This document shows positions 17,099 to 24,927 of a stretch of DNA of 64,000 nucleotides, piece by piece. The notes beneath the pieces are model-generated. The model worked only from the letters and a program-made list of their open reading frames with translations, ran no database searches and was not told the origin of the DNA. Origin of the DNA: Brevibacterium gallinarum (GTDB lineage: Bacteria > Actinomycetota > Actinomycetes > Actinomycetales > Brevibacteriaceae). The position numbers were made by a program, and so were the translations under genes. The stretch spans positions 62,001-126,000 of the forward strand of contig NZ_JACSPY010000006.1 of assembly GCF_014836885.1 (NCBI RefSeq), in the 5' to 3' direction. Numbering within the stretch: the first letter of the stretch is position 1; the number at the start of each line of letters is the position of its first letter.

Positions 17099-17830
17099 AT
17101 GAATGACACCCACGTCCCGTGGCGTTCGAAGGCCCGCACGTTCTTCACCGGCGACCCGACGCCGATGGCCGAGCACGGTGCTGTCGTCGTCATCGGGCTC
17201 GGCCGCTTCGGCGCCTCGCTGGCCCGTGAGCTCACCTCGCTCGGCGTCGATGTCGTCGGTATCGACCGGTCCGAAGCCGTCGTCGAGGCGCTGCGCGATG
17301 AGCTGCCGTTCATCACCTGCGCTGATGCCACCCAGGACGCCGCCCTGGCCGAACTCGGCGTCGCTGAAGCCAGCAGGGTCGTCGTCGCCATCGGCTCGGA
17401 CCTGGCAGCGAGCATCCTGACGACCTCGCGGATCATGCGCAGCGGTCACCGGCGGATCTGGGCCAAAGCCATCACCGAAGCGCATGCGGAGATCCTCGCG
17501 CAGCTGGGCGTCAAGCAGATCGTCAACCCAGAAGACGATATGGGCCGCCGGCTGGCGCATCTCATCCGCGGGCACATGTCCGATTTCCTGCGCATCGACA
17601 GCGACTATGCGATCGTGCGCACCCAGCCGCCGGTGCGGGTGCTCGGCCAGCCGCTGAGCGCGCTCGGGCTGCGCGGGACGCATGGGGTCACCGTCATCGC
17701 CGTCAAGCATCCCGGTGCCGGGTGGGCGAACACGGACGGTGGGACCGTGCTGGAGGCTGATGATGAGATCATCATCGCCGGTGCCCCCGATGCCGTCGAG
17801 CGCTTCAGCGCCCTGGACAAACACGTCTGA
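17099..17830 (+). CDS. ktrA: Potassium uptake regulator KtrA (RCK domains)
   Basis: A 243-residue cytosolic subunit that gates KtrB. Residues about 25-150 form the RCK_N Rossmann domain, with VVVIGLGRFGASLAREL as the nucleotide loop and VVGIDRSE ending strand 2. Residues about 160-240 form the RCK_C domain (VLGQPLSALGLRGTHGVTVIAV), which in some homologues binds c-di-AMP. A GAAAGGAA site lies 8 bases ahead of ATG 17099. It is translated from the same operon as ktrB and is followed by a strong terminator. Confidence 0.93.
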   Translation: MNDTHVPWRSKARTFFTGDPTPMAEHGAVVVIGLGRFGASLARELTSLGVDVVGIDRSEAVVEALRDELPFITCADATQDAALAELGVAEASRVVVAIGSDLAASILTTSRIMRSGHRRIWAKAITEAHAEILAQLGVKQIVNPEDDMGRRLAHLIRGHMSDFLRIDSDYAIVRTQPPVRVLGQPLSALGLRGTHGVTVIAVKHPGAGWANTDGGTVLEADDEIIIAGAPDAVERFSALDKHV

Positions 17831-17842
17831 GCCTGCGGTACA

Positions 17843-17877
17843 GCTGAGCCCGCCGCTACCTCGGCGGCGGGCTCAGC
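17843..17877. terminator. Bidirectional terminator after ktrA
   Basis: Fourteen-base perfect arms (GCTGAGCCCGCCGC at 17843-17856 and its complement at 17864-17877) surround a seven-base loop between the convergent ktrA and DUF4352 genes. Confidence 0.8.
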
Positions 17878-17902
17878 GCAGGTGGACTCGGCGAACGAGT
17901 GC

Positions 17903-18682
17903 TCAGGACAGCGCGACCTCGACGGGGGTGGAGAAGAACCCGCCTTCGAAGATCAGCCGATCGGGCGTCACATCGGCGGGGACGTCGAAGACGATCGTGC
18001 CCGAGGCGGTGTTGCCCGGGTTGATCTCCTCGAGCAGCAGCGAACCCTCCCCGGCGTAGATCCCGGCCTCGGAATCCGAGGAGTAGGTGTTGCCGGCGTC
18101 GTCTGCGAGCTTGATGCTGTCCTCGAAGAAGTACTCCGGTGAGCTGGAGGTGTTCTTCACCGACATCTTCACGGTGACGAACTGTCCCTGCGCCTGCGCG
18201 TTGAGGAACTCGTCACCGACTGTCGAGATGCCGTCCTCGACGCTGCTGACGGTGATCTCCCAGCCGTCGGCTTCAACGGTGTCGCCGATGCCGTACGTCG
18301 CTGCCGCCGGCTCCTCGTCGGCAGCGTCGGCCTCACCGGCTCCGGATTCCTCGGCCGAGGTGTCGGCTTCCTCCGCAGCGCCCTGCTCGTCGGCTGGTCC
18401 GGAGGTGTCATCGCCGCCGGCGATCGAGCTGATGATCGCGATGAGGACGAAGCCGATGATGAGCCAGAACCACCAGCGCTTGAACAGCGGCTTCTTCTGC
18501 TTCACCGGCGGCTGCGCGCCCCACTGCTGCTGGGTGCCCACGGGCGCGGTCTGCCCATCGACCTGGCCGTACGGGCCCTGCTGAACATACGGTCCGGTCT
18601 GCGCGTGCTGAGGGTGCTGTGTGCCCGGCTGGCCCGGCTGGGAATCCGGCTGCGGCTGTGCGGGGTCGTAGGGGTTGGACAT
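17903..18682 (-). CDS. DUF4352 membrane-anchored protein
   Basis: A 259-residue protein with a Pro/Gln-rich cytosolic N terminus (about 75 residues), one transmembrane helix (WWFWLIIGFVLIAIISSIAGG), an acidic Glu/Ala-rich linker and a C-terminal DUF4352 domain (ITVSSVEDG, FVTVKMSVKNTSSSPEYF, GTIVFDVPADVTPDRLIFEGG). DUF4352 domains are immunoglobulin-like and usually lie outside the cell; function is unknown. ATG 18682 has AAGGAG five bases upstream, which decides it over a longer frame. It is divergent from the histidine kinase, so a shared role in envelope sensing is possible but unproven. Confidence 0.8.
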   Translation of the reverse strand: MSNPYDPAQPQPDSQPGQPGTQHPQHAQTGPYVQQGPYGQVDGQTAPVGTQQQWGAQPPVKQKKPLFKRWWFWLIIGFVLIAIISSIAGGDDTSGPADEQGAAEEADTSAEESGAGEADAADEEPAAATYGIGDTVEADGWEITVSSVEDGISTVGDEFLNAQAQGQFVTVKMSVKNTSSSPEYFFEDSIKLADDAGNTYSSDSEAGIYAGEGSLLLEEINPGNTASGTIVFDVPADVTPDRLIFEGGFFSTPVEVALS

Positions 18683-18895
18683 GACGCTCCTTGATCGAGT
18701 CGAGCCCGTGCCGCCGAGTGGCCGCGCTGCGGGCGCTGGTGGCAGCTGGAGTCCAGCTGCCGGGGTGATGATTCTGACCTCTCCAGCCTCATCGAGCGCC
18801 GGGTGCTGCGCGTCCGCCGATCGGCTCGACTGCGCGAGCTCATCGGTGGACACAGCACGAGCCGGTTGGCCGACTGGCAGGTGAGTGCCGGCGGA

Positions 18896-18901
18896 TACGA
18901 T
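18896..18901 (+). promoter_or_regulatory. -10 element for a leaderless histidine kinase transcript
   Basis: TACGAT lies six bases before GTG 18908, with a weak -35 (CTGGCA, 18874-18879) sixteen bases further up. No ribosome site precedes the GTG. Confidence 0.5.
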
Positions 18902-18907
18902 GCAGTT

Positions 18908-20449
18908 GTGTCAGGTCATCCACCCCAGCCGCCAAGCCGCAGGCCAGCAGCCCCGCGGTATGCGCCTCCAGCTCACGGTCCGGAGGCGCCTGCCGGCGTG
19001 CCAGGATCACCTGCGCAGGGCAGCGGTGGGCACGCGGGCAGCGCACCGCACGCAGCCACCGCCTCGGGCCCGGCTGCCGCGCCAGCACCTCCGGCCCGGA
19101 CGGCGGACCGGCAGCTGCCGGGCAGCCGGTTTCCGCGCTGGCTGCGCATCGCCACGAGCATCGTCGTCGGCATCGTCACCTACCTCATCGGCCTCATCAT
19201 CTCGATGATGGCGCTCATCGCTGCGCCCTGGGCCTTCGATGACGGGCAGCTCGGCAACCTCGGCGTGATGACCGTGCTCGTCCTCGTGCCGCTGTGGGCA
19301 ACCGTCTTCGTCCGGCATCGGTGGCCGTGGGCGCCGTTCATCGTCGGTGCGATGCTCGCCGCCGGCTGGGGCGACTGCCTGCTCATGCTCATCGGCATGT
19401 TCCATCTGCTCATCCGCAGCCCCCGTCGGCAGGCTCTCATCGCCGCCATCGCAGGCGGTCTGCTCACGACGGTCTCCACGCTCCGGCTGTGCCTGAACCG
19501 CACTGAGCTCAACCCGTACTCCATCCTGTTCATCGACCCCAGCATCCAGCCCACCGGGCTCGCCACCGCCGCGCCGCCCCCGGAGTCCGCCACTGCCGTC
19601 AACGGGCTGACGATCGCCGTTGCGGTGGTGGCGTTCGGGCTCAGCCTGGGATTCGGTCTGCTGCTGCGCCGCACCCGCCGGATGCAGGCCGTCGAGGCCT
19701 TCGCCTCCCACGAAGTCGAGCTCAACGCGGCACTGACAGCCGAACTCGCCCGGCAGTCCGAACGCGAACTGCTCGCTCGCGAACTCCACGACACGCTCTC
19801 CCACCGGCTGTCGATCATCTCGCTGCACAGCGGCGCATTGGAAGTCGGCTCAGACTCCGCAGCCGATGTCACCTCCACCGCCTCAGCGCTGCGCCGGGAG
19901 GCGCACGCCTCGCTTGAGGAGCTGCGCCACCTCGTCGGCGGGGTGCGGGCTGGGACGCTTGCCGGCGTGCAGGCCCGGCGCCACGCCTCGACCCCGCCCA
20001 ACCTCGCCTCGATGCGGTCCCTGCCTCAGCTCATCGCCTCCGTGCAGGCGACCGGCACCGTCATCCGGCAGACGATCATCATCGAAGACCTCGACAGCGC
20101 CCCGACTCCCGTCGACCGCGCCGCCTATCGGATCGTGCAGGAGGCGCTGACCAACGCGATGAAGCACGCGCCCGGTGCGCCGGTCGAGCTGAGTGTGACC
20201 GCCTCGGCGGCTGCCGGGGTGCGGATCCGGGTGTCGAATCCGGTTCCCGCGGCCGAGGCGGCAGGCACCTCGGATCTCTCGCACACCGGTTCAGGTGCGG
20301 GGCTGGAGACGATCCGCGAGCGTGCGGTCGCGTTCGGCGGGCACGCCCAGCTCGGAGTGCACGGCGGTGAGTTCGTCGTCGATGTCGTCTTCCCGCCGTT
20401 CAACCGGCCGGCACCTCCGCTCGCCCCGGCCGACCCTTCAGGCCCCTGA
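18908..20449 (+). CDS. NarL-type (HisKA_3) sensor histidine kinase
   Basis: A 513-residue sensor kinase. Residues about 1-100 are a Pro/Ala-rich cytosolic tail, followed by about five membrane helices (from LRIATSIVVGIVTYLIG to IAVAVVAFGLSLGFGLLL, residues about 105-260). The phosphoacceptor histidine is in LARELHDTLSHRLSIISLHSG and the ATP-binding N box in EALTNAMKHAPGAPVEL, with a G box in SGAGLETIRERA. GTG 18908 is preferred because a -10 element makes a leaderless transcript start there. The response regulator gene follows after 73 bases; the signal sensed is unknown. Confidence 0.88.
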   Translation: MSGHPPQPPSRRPAAPRYAPPAHGPEAPAGVPGSPAQGSGGHAGSAPHAATASGPAAAPAPPARTADRQLPGSRFPRWLRIATSIVVGIVTYLIGLIISMMALIAAPWAFDDGQLGNLGVMTVLVLVPLWATVFVRHRWPWAPFIVGAMLAAGWGDCLLMLIGMFHLLIRSPRRQALIAAIAGGLLTTVSTLRLCLNRTELNPYSILFIDPSIQPTGLATAAPPPESATAVNGLTIAVAVVAFGLSLGFGLLLRRTRRMQAVEAFASHEVELNAALTAELARQSERELLARELHDTLSHRLSIISLHSGALEVGSDSAADVTSTASALRREAHASLEELRHLVGGVRAGTLAGVQARRHASTPPNLASMRSLPQLIASVQATGTVIRQTIIIEDLDSAPTPVDRAAYRIVQEALTNAMKHAPGAPVELSVTASAAAGVRIRVSNPVPAAEAAGTSDLSHTGSGAGLETIRERAVAFGGHAQLGVHGGEFVVDVVFPPFNRPAPPLAPADPSGP

Positions 20450-20509
20450 CCTGTCTCCACCCAGTCCTCGCACCTCCCGTGCTGCTCCGGAGTGGACCGG
20501 GTCCTCCGG

Positions 20510-20515
20510 TAATGT
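20510..20515 (+). promoter_or_regulatory. -10 element near the response regulator start
   Basis: TAATGT ends seven bases before ATG 20523; no ribosome site is present. It would give the regulator its own, nearly leaderless transcript inside the operon. Confidence 0.4.
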
Positions 20516-20522
20516 TGCAGTC

Positions 20523-21236
20523 ATGACCGACACCGATGCCCCGATCCGTGTCGTCGTTGTCGACGACGATCCGATGGTCGTCACCGGCATCAAAGGCATC
20601 CTGGCCGCCGCTGCCGGCATTGATGTCGTCGGCTCGGCGCCCAGCGGCGAGGAGTCTCTCGAACAGGTCGCCCTGCACTTTCCCGATGTGGTGCTCATGG
20701 ACATCCGGATGCCGGGCATCGGCGGCATCGAGGCGATCGAGCGCCTCGTCAACGGAGTCCGCCCGCCCACTGTTGTGGCACTGACGAGCTTCGACAGCGA
20801 CGACTACCTCTTCCGCGCGCTCGAGGCAGGGGCCGCGGGCTATCTGCTCAAGGACATCGGCCCGGCCGACCTCGCCGAGGCGATCCGCACCGTCCATCGG
20901 GGCGATCCGATCCTCTCACCGCATTCGCTGCGGCAGGTGCTCAACACCGTCGTGGCGAACCGCGATCAGCAGCTGCAGCGCGACGCCGTCGAGCTGCTGG
21001 CCGAACTGACGGACCGGGAGCTGGAGATCGCCGCGCGGGTGGCCGAAGGGCTGTCGAATCAGGAGATCGCTGAGGCCACCTTCATGAGCCCGGCGACGGT
21101 CAAAACCCACCTCAACCGGATCAACGCCAAGCTCGACACGAGCAACCGCGTCCACATCGCCGTCATGGTTGAGCGGGCGCGGATGTCCGGGGCTGCCCCG
21201 CCGCGGCTGCGCACTGCGCCTCGCCGGCAGCCCTGA
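20523..21236 (+). CDS. NarL/LuxR-type response regulator
   Basis: A 237-residue regulator. Residues about 8-125 form the receiver domain, with acidic pocket VVVDDDPM, phosphoacceptor aspartate in VVLMDIRMPG, and YLLKDI near the end. Residues about 165-225 form a LuxR-type helix-turn-helix (ELTDREL..AARVAEGLSNQEIA..FMSPATVKTHLNRI). It is the partner of the upstream histidine kinase. Its last 74 bases overlap the 3' end of the DNA methyltransferase gene on the other strand. The target genes are not visible. Confidence 0.92.
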   Translation: MTDTDAPIRVVVVDDDPMVVTGIKGILAAAAGIDVVGSAPSGEESLEQVALHFPDVVLMDIRMPGIGGIEAIERLVNGVRPPTVVALTSFDSDDYLFRALEAGAAGYLLKDIGPADLAEAIRTVHRGDPILSPHSLRQVLNTVVANRDQQLQRDAVELLAELTDRELEIAARVAEGLSNQEIAEATFMSPATVKTHLNRINAKLDTSNRVHIAVMVERARMSGAAPPRLRTAPRRQP

Positions 21237-22587
21237 GGCTCGCAGCATCCAGGTCGCAACCGGCCACCGCGTCTCCGGCAGCGTCAGCCTCACTCTCAGC
21301 GCGGCCCTCAGCCTCGCCAGCCGTCACGGTCAGCGCGATGAAGTCTCCGCCGGCCCGCTTCACCCGCTCGGCCATGAATGCGCTGATCGTAGGGAACTGC
21401 GCGACCGCCTCGGCATCGGCGTGTGCGCCCACCCGGGCGCCGCCGGCGGCCCGGATGGGCTCGGGCTGCTGGATGAGCACGAATCGGCGCGAGCCGCCGT
21501 CACGTCTGTTGAGCTCGATGACGGCCTGCGCGGTCGTGCCGGAGCCGGCGAAGAAGTCGAGCACGATCGCCTCGGGGTCGAACATCGTCTGGGAGGCGAT
21601 GAGAGCGGTGAGCAGCTCGACGGGTTTGGGGTAAGCGAAGATCCCGCCGAGACTGAGGTCGATGAGGTCCTGCCGGCCGGTCTCGCCGAGTGCGCGGATG
21701 ATCGAGTACATCTTCGAACTCGCCAGATGCGCTGGCGTCAGCCGCACCACCGCGTGCTTGCCTTCGCCCCATGGCCGCAGCTGGTAGCGCCCGGCGGCGA
21801 TCCCGGCATCGACCTCGTCCTTCTTCGCCTGTCCGCGCACTGCGACGATGTCCTCATACATCAGCCGTCGCTCGGTTCCGCGCGTGTACTTGCCGAAGCT
21901 GACCCTGAGCACATCGTCTTCGACGAACATGAGCTGTCCGTCGATGCGCTCGTACTTGGCCGGAGGTCGCTTCTCGGTGGTGAAGCCGCTGGCCTGTGCA
22001 GCGTCCTTGGCCCAGACGTGGACGTAGTCGTGGCCGCGGACGAAGAACTTCGCGTTCCCACCGCCCTTGGCGCGCTGGTGGACGAACGTGCCGAGGAAGT
22101 TCTCCTCGCCGAAGATCTCATGGCACAGCAGCTGCACGGCTGCCGATTCCCGGTCGTCGATCGAAACGAAGATGACCCCGTCGGCGCGCATGAGGGCACG
22201 GGCATGGACGAGCCTGGGATACATCATCGTCAGCCACGCATCCCTGCTGGTGACAGCGGCATCTGCACGTGCGCGATCGGCGTAGCTCAGACTGCTGCCG
22301 GTGTTGTACGGCGGGTCGATGTAGACGACCTTGACCCGCCCGGCAAGCGCGGGCTGCAGCAGTTTGAGGGCCGGCAGATTGTCGCCTTCGACGAGCAGGT
22401 TCGCATCCGCACCCACCCGGGTCTCCACCTCGGGCTCCATGGCCGTTTCCGAGGCCCCAGGCACCTTCCAGCCGGTGAGCCGGGCGCCGGCTGGGGAGTG
22501 CACCTCGGCTGCGGCCTGCTCACGCAGCGGCCACAGCAGCTGCGGGCGGCCGATCGGTGTCAGCTCCTCGTCAGTCATCTGGTTCAT
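21163..22587 (-). CDS. Orphan site-specific DNA methyltransferase (beta class)
   Basis: A 474-residue DNA methyltransferase. The catalytic DPPYN motif (residues 91-95, in VVYIDPPYNTGSS) precedes the AdoMet-binding FAGSGTT motif (346-352), which is the motif order of beta-class N6-adenine or N4-cytosine enzymes such as type III Mod proteins. The central 150 residues would hold target recognition. No Res subunit or restriction enzyme of a known R-M type is adjacent; the next gene is a DUF222/HNH nuclease on the same strand. ATG 22587 is favoured over ATG 22578. Its C terminus (ending TSAPAQP) overlaps the response regulator gene. Confidence 0.85.
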   Translation of the reverse strand: MNQMTDEELTPIGRPQLLWPLREQAAAEVHSPAGARLTGWKVPGASETAMEPEVETRVGADANLLVEGDNLPALKLLQPALAGRVKVVYIDPPYNTGSSLSYADRARADAAVTSRDAWLTMMYPRLVHARALMRADGVIFVSIDDRESAAVQLLCHEIFGEENFLGTFVHQRAKGGGNAKFFVRGHDYVHVWAKDAAQASGFTTEKRPPAKYERIDGQLMFVEDDVLRVSFGKYTRGTERRLMYEDIVAVRGQAKKDEVDAGIAAGRYQLRPWGEGKHAVVRLTPAHLASSKMYSIIRALGETGRQDLIDLSLGGIFAYPKPVELLTALIASQTMFDPEAIVLDFFAGSGTTAQAVIELNRRDGGSRRFVLIQQPEPIRAAGGARVGAHADAEAVAQFPTISAFMAERVKRAGGDFIALTVTAGEAEGRAESEADAAGDAVAGCDLDAASLRAAGEAQCAAAAGQPRTSAPAQP

Positions 22588-22645
22588 GATACGGCGACGT
22601 GCATTGCTCGGATTTACGCTGGGGTGCATCTGACTGTCGGGGTGT

Positions 22646-22681
22646 GGTCGGGCGGCGCCCTCAGCTGGGCGGCGCCCGACC
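22646..22681 (-). terminator. Terminator downstream of the HNH nuclease gene
   Basis: Fifteen-base arms (22646-22660 and 22667-22681) with one mismatch surround the loop TCAGCT, 99 bases past the nuclease stop. It separates the nuclease from the methyltransferase transcript. Confidence 0.7.
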
Positions 22682-22779
22682 GTTGCCTCATCTCTATGGA
22701 GTTGCTGAAGAACCATCTGTCACTGCCGGTTGTGGGCAGGCAGAAGCGTGGGGTGTGGAAGGGGTGATGGAGGTGACGG

Positions 22780-24423
22780 TTACGCCCGGCTGAGCTCCTC
22801 GGCATGCGCCTGATTGATGGGGTTGCTGGGTGGCTCCGACGTGGTGGTGACACCTCCGGGCAGCTGCCAGCTCAACAATCCAGTCAGAGAGTCACGGGTG
22901 ACAGAGATCTTCCGCTCGGTCTTCATCTGGTGGTGCTGGCGGCAGAGCGGGTGGAGATTCTGCATCGTCGTCAGCCCGCCTTCCCTCGGGCTGCTGTGGT
23001 TGAACGGGATGATGTGGTCGAGTTCGGCCTTGACGGCGGAACGGTCGCACCCCGGAAGAGTGCAGAACTGCCACTTCTCAACGAGCGCGGTTCTGAGCGG
23101 ATCGGGAATCGTGTACTTTTCCGCTGCGTGGTCCAGCACGACTCCAGTCACTGGGTCGGTGAGGAGCCGGTACACGGTTGAGTGGCCGCTTCCCACCAAT
23201 TGCCGGGCGACGTCCGGTGCCACAGGGGCGCCGTTGACGGTGCCCGGCACCCCGACTGCGGATCGGTCTCCTGTGCAGCGTTCGGTGCTGGGGTTGCCAC
23301 TGAGGAGTGTGAGCGCCGGTACGGTGATCGTGACGCGCGCCTGGCGCTTGAGCCAGTCGGATTCCGTCGGGCAGCTGATGCCGACTTCGCGGTAGTGCCT
23401 GCTGTAGTTCTCAGCCGTGGCATCGATGTCGATGCCGGCCGGATTCGCTGCCGGCACCGTCAGCCTGTCTGCCGTCGGTGGATCACCCGTGGCACCCGCA
23501 CGAGCGGAGCCATTCGGGCTGAAGGATGCAGCGTCGTCGGTGGCAACAGTGACGGTTCCGGCCGGCAGGGAGTTGGCGAGGAAGTCGAAGATGAGCTCGC
23601 GCAGGGAACGATCGTCAGCGAGTTCGCCCCTGTCGATGATGCCGAGACTTGACGTGTTGCCGGTGATGATCGCCCGGGCGACACCGGTGAGGCGCGCTTC
23701 GAGGAGGGCGATGGCAGGTGAGGGCCCGCGGGCCACCATGGTGGCTTCACCGTGTGGGTCGTAATGGAAGCTGACGCCGCGGCGCTGCCGGATGTGCTTG
23801 GTTTGGGATTCGCGCGTTGAGAGTCGCGCGACGAGCTGGCTCACAGCACGCTTGAACGCCGCCATGTCAGAAGCGCGGATGCGCACGAGCCCGTCGTCAT
23901 ACTCCGGCAGCACTGACGTATCGAGACTGCGCGCTCGCCGGGTGGCATGGACGTAACGCTCGAAGGAGAGCAGGTGCTTGGCAGCCAGCCCGGTCGTCTG
24001 GGGCAGACAGATCATCCCGAGCGCTGCCGACCGAACCCGGTTGCCGATCTCGATCGGCGTTACGTCAAGCAGCTGAGCTGCATGGATGAGGCTGGTGGCA
24101 GGAATGAGGGACTCAATCCATTCGTAGGCGGCGCGGCGCCGGGCGTCGATGGCCTCGCGTTCGGTCGGTGCCGCACTGAGGGAGGGTGTCATGAGTTCGC
24201 GCACAGCGGCCAGCTGTTCGGCATGACTGTCAGGTCTGTCAGCGCTGATGCGGCTGAGGAAGAGCTCAAAGAGGTTCTTCAGCTGCGCGAGGAGGTGGCT
24301 GTCAATGCTCCTATGCGTGAGCTCAACCGTCGTCAGTGCGGCGCTGAAGTCCGAAAGCTCGTCAAAGGCGGGGTCATCGCGGTGGGTTCTGCGGGTGAGT
24401 GTCGGCACGTCCATCAACTCCAT
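22780..24423 (-). CDS. DUF222/HNH endonuclease family protein (13E12-like)
   Basis: A 547-residue protein. The N-terminal part (residues about 30-400) is the helical DUF222 region typical of the 13E12 family that is repeated in many actinobacterial genomes; the C-terminal part holds an HNH nuclease motif (CTLPGCDRSAVKAELDHIIPFNH, then NLHPLCRQHHQMKTE) with cysteines and histidines for metal binding. The substrate and biological role of the family are unsettled. The start could be ATG 24423 or ATG 24414. The gene lies just upstream of the orphan methyltransferase and just downstream of a repeat-bearing intergenic region. Confidence 0.85.
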   Translation of the reverse strand: MELMDVPTLTRRTHRDDPAFDELSDFSAALTTVELTHRSIDSHLLAQLKNLFELFLSRISADRPDSHAEQLAAVRELMTPSLSAAPTEREAIDARRRAAYEWIESLIPATSLIHAAQLLDVTPIEIGNRVRSAALGMICLPQTTGLAAKHLLSFERYVHATRRARSLDTSVLPEYDDGLVRIRASDMAAFKRAVSQLVARLSTRESQTKHIRQRRGVSFHYDPHGEATMVARGPSPAIALLEARLTGVARAIITGNTSSLGIIDRGELADDRSLRELIFDFLANSLPAGTVTVATDDAASFSPNGSARAGATGDPPTADRLTVPAANPAGIDIDATAENYSRHYREVGISCPTESDWLKRQARVTITVPALTLLSGNPSTERCTGDRSAVGVPGTVNGAPVAPDVARQLVGSGHSTVYRLLTDPVTGVVLDHAAEKYTIPDPLRTALVEKWQFCTLPGCDRSAVKAELDHIIPFNHSSPREGGLTTMQNLHPLCRQHHQMKTERKISVTRDSLTGLLSWQLPGGVTTTSEPPSNPINQAHAEELSRA

Positions 24424-24546
24424 CGTTCGGCTCGTGCGTTCGATAACAACAATAGTACAGAGATGCCATCGTAGTGTCTATATCTATCGCTGAATCTCTC
24501 TGACTCTCATCAAACTCACATACTGCAATTTGAGTGAACTAGGTGT

Positions 24547-24555
24547 TGTGGATAC
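24547..24555 (-). promoter_or_regulatory. DnaA-box-like site
   Basis: TGTGGATAC, read on the minus strand as GTATCCACA, matches 8 of 9 bases of the DnaA consensus TTATCCACA. It sits at the edge of the AT-rich stretch. Confidence 0.45.
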
Positions 24556-24706
24556 GGAATCTCTGAGTGACCGGAACGCCGCAGGGTTCCGCCGACTGAT
24601 GCGAAGCGAGGTCATTGCCGCAGGTGAGCGAACTGCTGCGGAAGGGCCACCGGGGCGCGGCCTGCACGCTGGCGCAGCCCGTTTCCGGTCCGCGCATCGG
24701 GCCTTC

Positions 24707-24802
24707 CATCCACACCCACGAACCGCTGCATCCACACCCACGAACCGCTGCATCCACACCCACGAACCGCTGCATCCACACCCGCTAATCGCCGCATCCA
24801 CA
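24707..24802 (+). repeat. Phased 22-base repeat array with five CATCCACA cores
   Basis: CATCCACA occurs at 24707, 24729, 24751, 24773 and 24795, each exactly 22 bases apart and in the same orientation. The first three copies are 22-base perfect repeats (the unit continues CCCACGAACCGCTG), the fourth is diverged and the fifth keeps only the core. The unit is not a multiple of three and no gene covers it. The core preceded by G (GCATCCACA) matches 7 of 9 bases of the DnaA consensus. Confidence 0.85.
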
Positions 24803-24915
24803 CCCCTCACCTCCCGCGCGATGCCGACCACCACCTCGGGCGCGGTCGGATCCACGGCGCGGGGAGACGGTTCTGGACAGGTGGGATGACCCTGGCAGGG
24901 GAGGAGGGCGGGTGA

Positions 24916-24921
24916 CATGAT
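24916..24921 (+). promoter_or_regulatory. -10 element for a leaderless lhgO transcript
   Basis: CATGAT ends six bases before ATG 24928; the nearest GAGGAGG is 20 bases away, too far to act as a ribosome site. Confidence 0.4.
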
Positions 24922-24927
24922 GGCGTC

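Larger units (their letters stand above)
24424..24927. other. Intergenic region with AT-rich stretch and repeat array
   Basis: Five hundred bases lie between the divergent HNH nuclease and lhgO genes. From 24430 to 24545 the sequence is much richer in A and T than its surroundings; from 24547 it holds one DnaA-box-like site and then an array of 22-base repeats. A 119-codon open frame (24530-24889) crosses it but is built mostly on the repeats and is not a convincing gene. The left part carries the nuclease promoter and the right part the lhgO promoter. Confidence 0.7.

Noticed and set aside
24707-24802. CRISPR array
   Set aside because: Repeats are directly adjacent with no unique spacers between them, and no cas genes are near.
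24424-24802. Chromosomal oriC
   Set aside because: Actinobacterial oriC lies between dnaA and dnaN, and neither gene is present; only an origin-like pattern remains.
24530-24889. 119-codon open frame in the repeat region
   Set aside because: It is read mainly from 22-base repeats that are not a multiple of three, lacks a ribosome site and shows no family resemblance.
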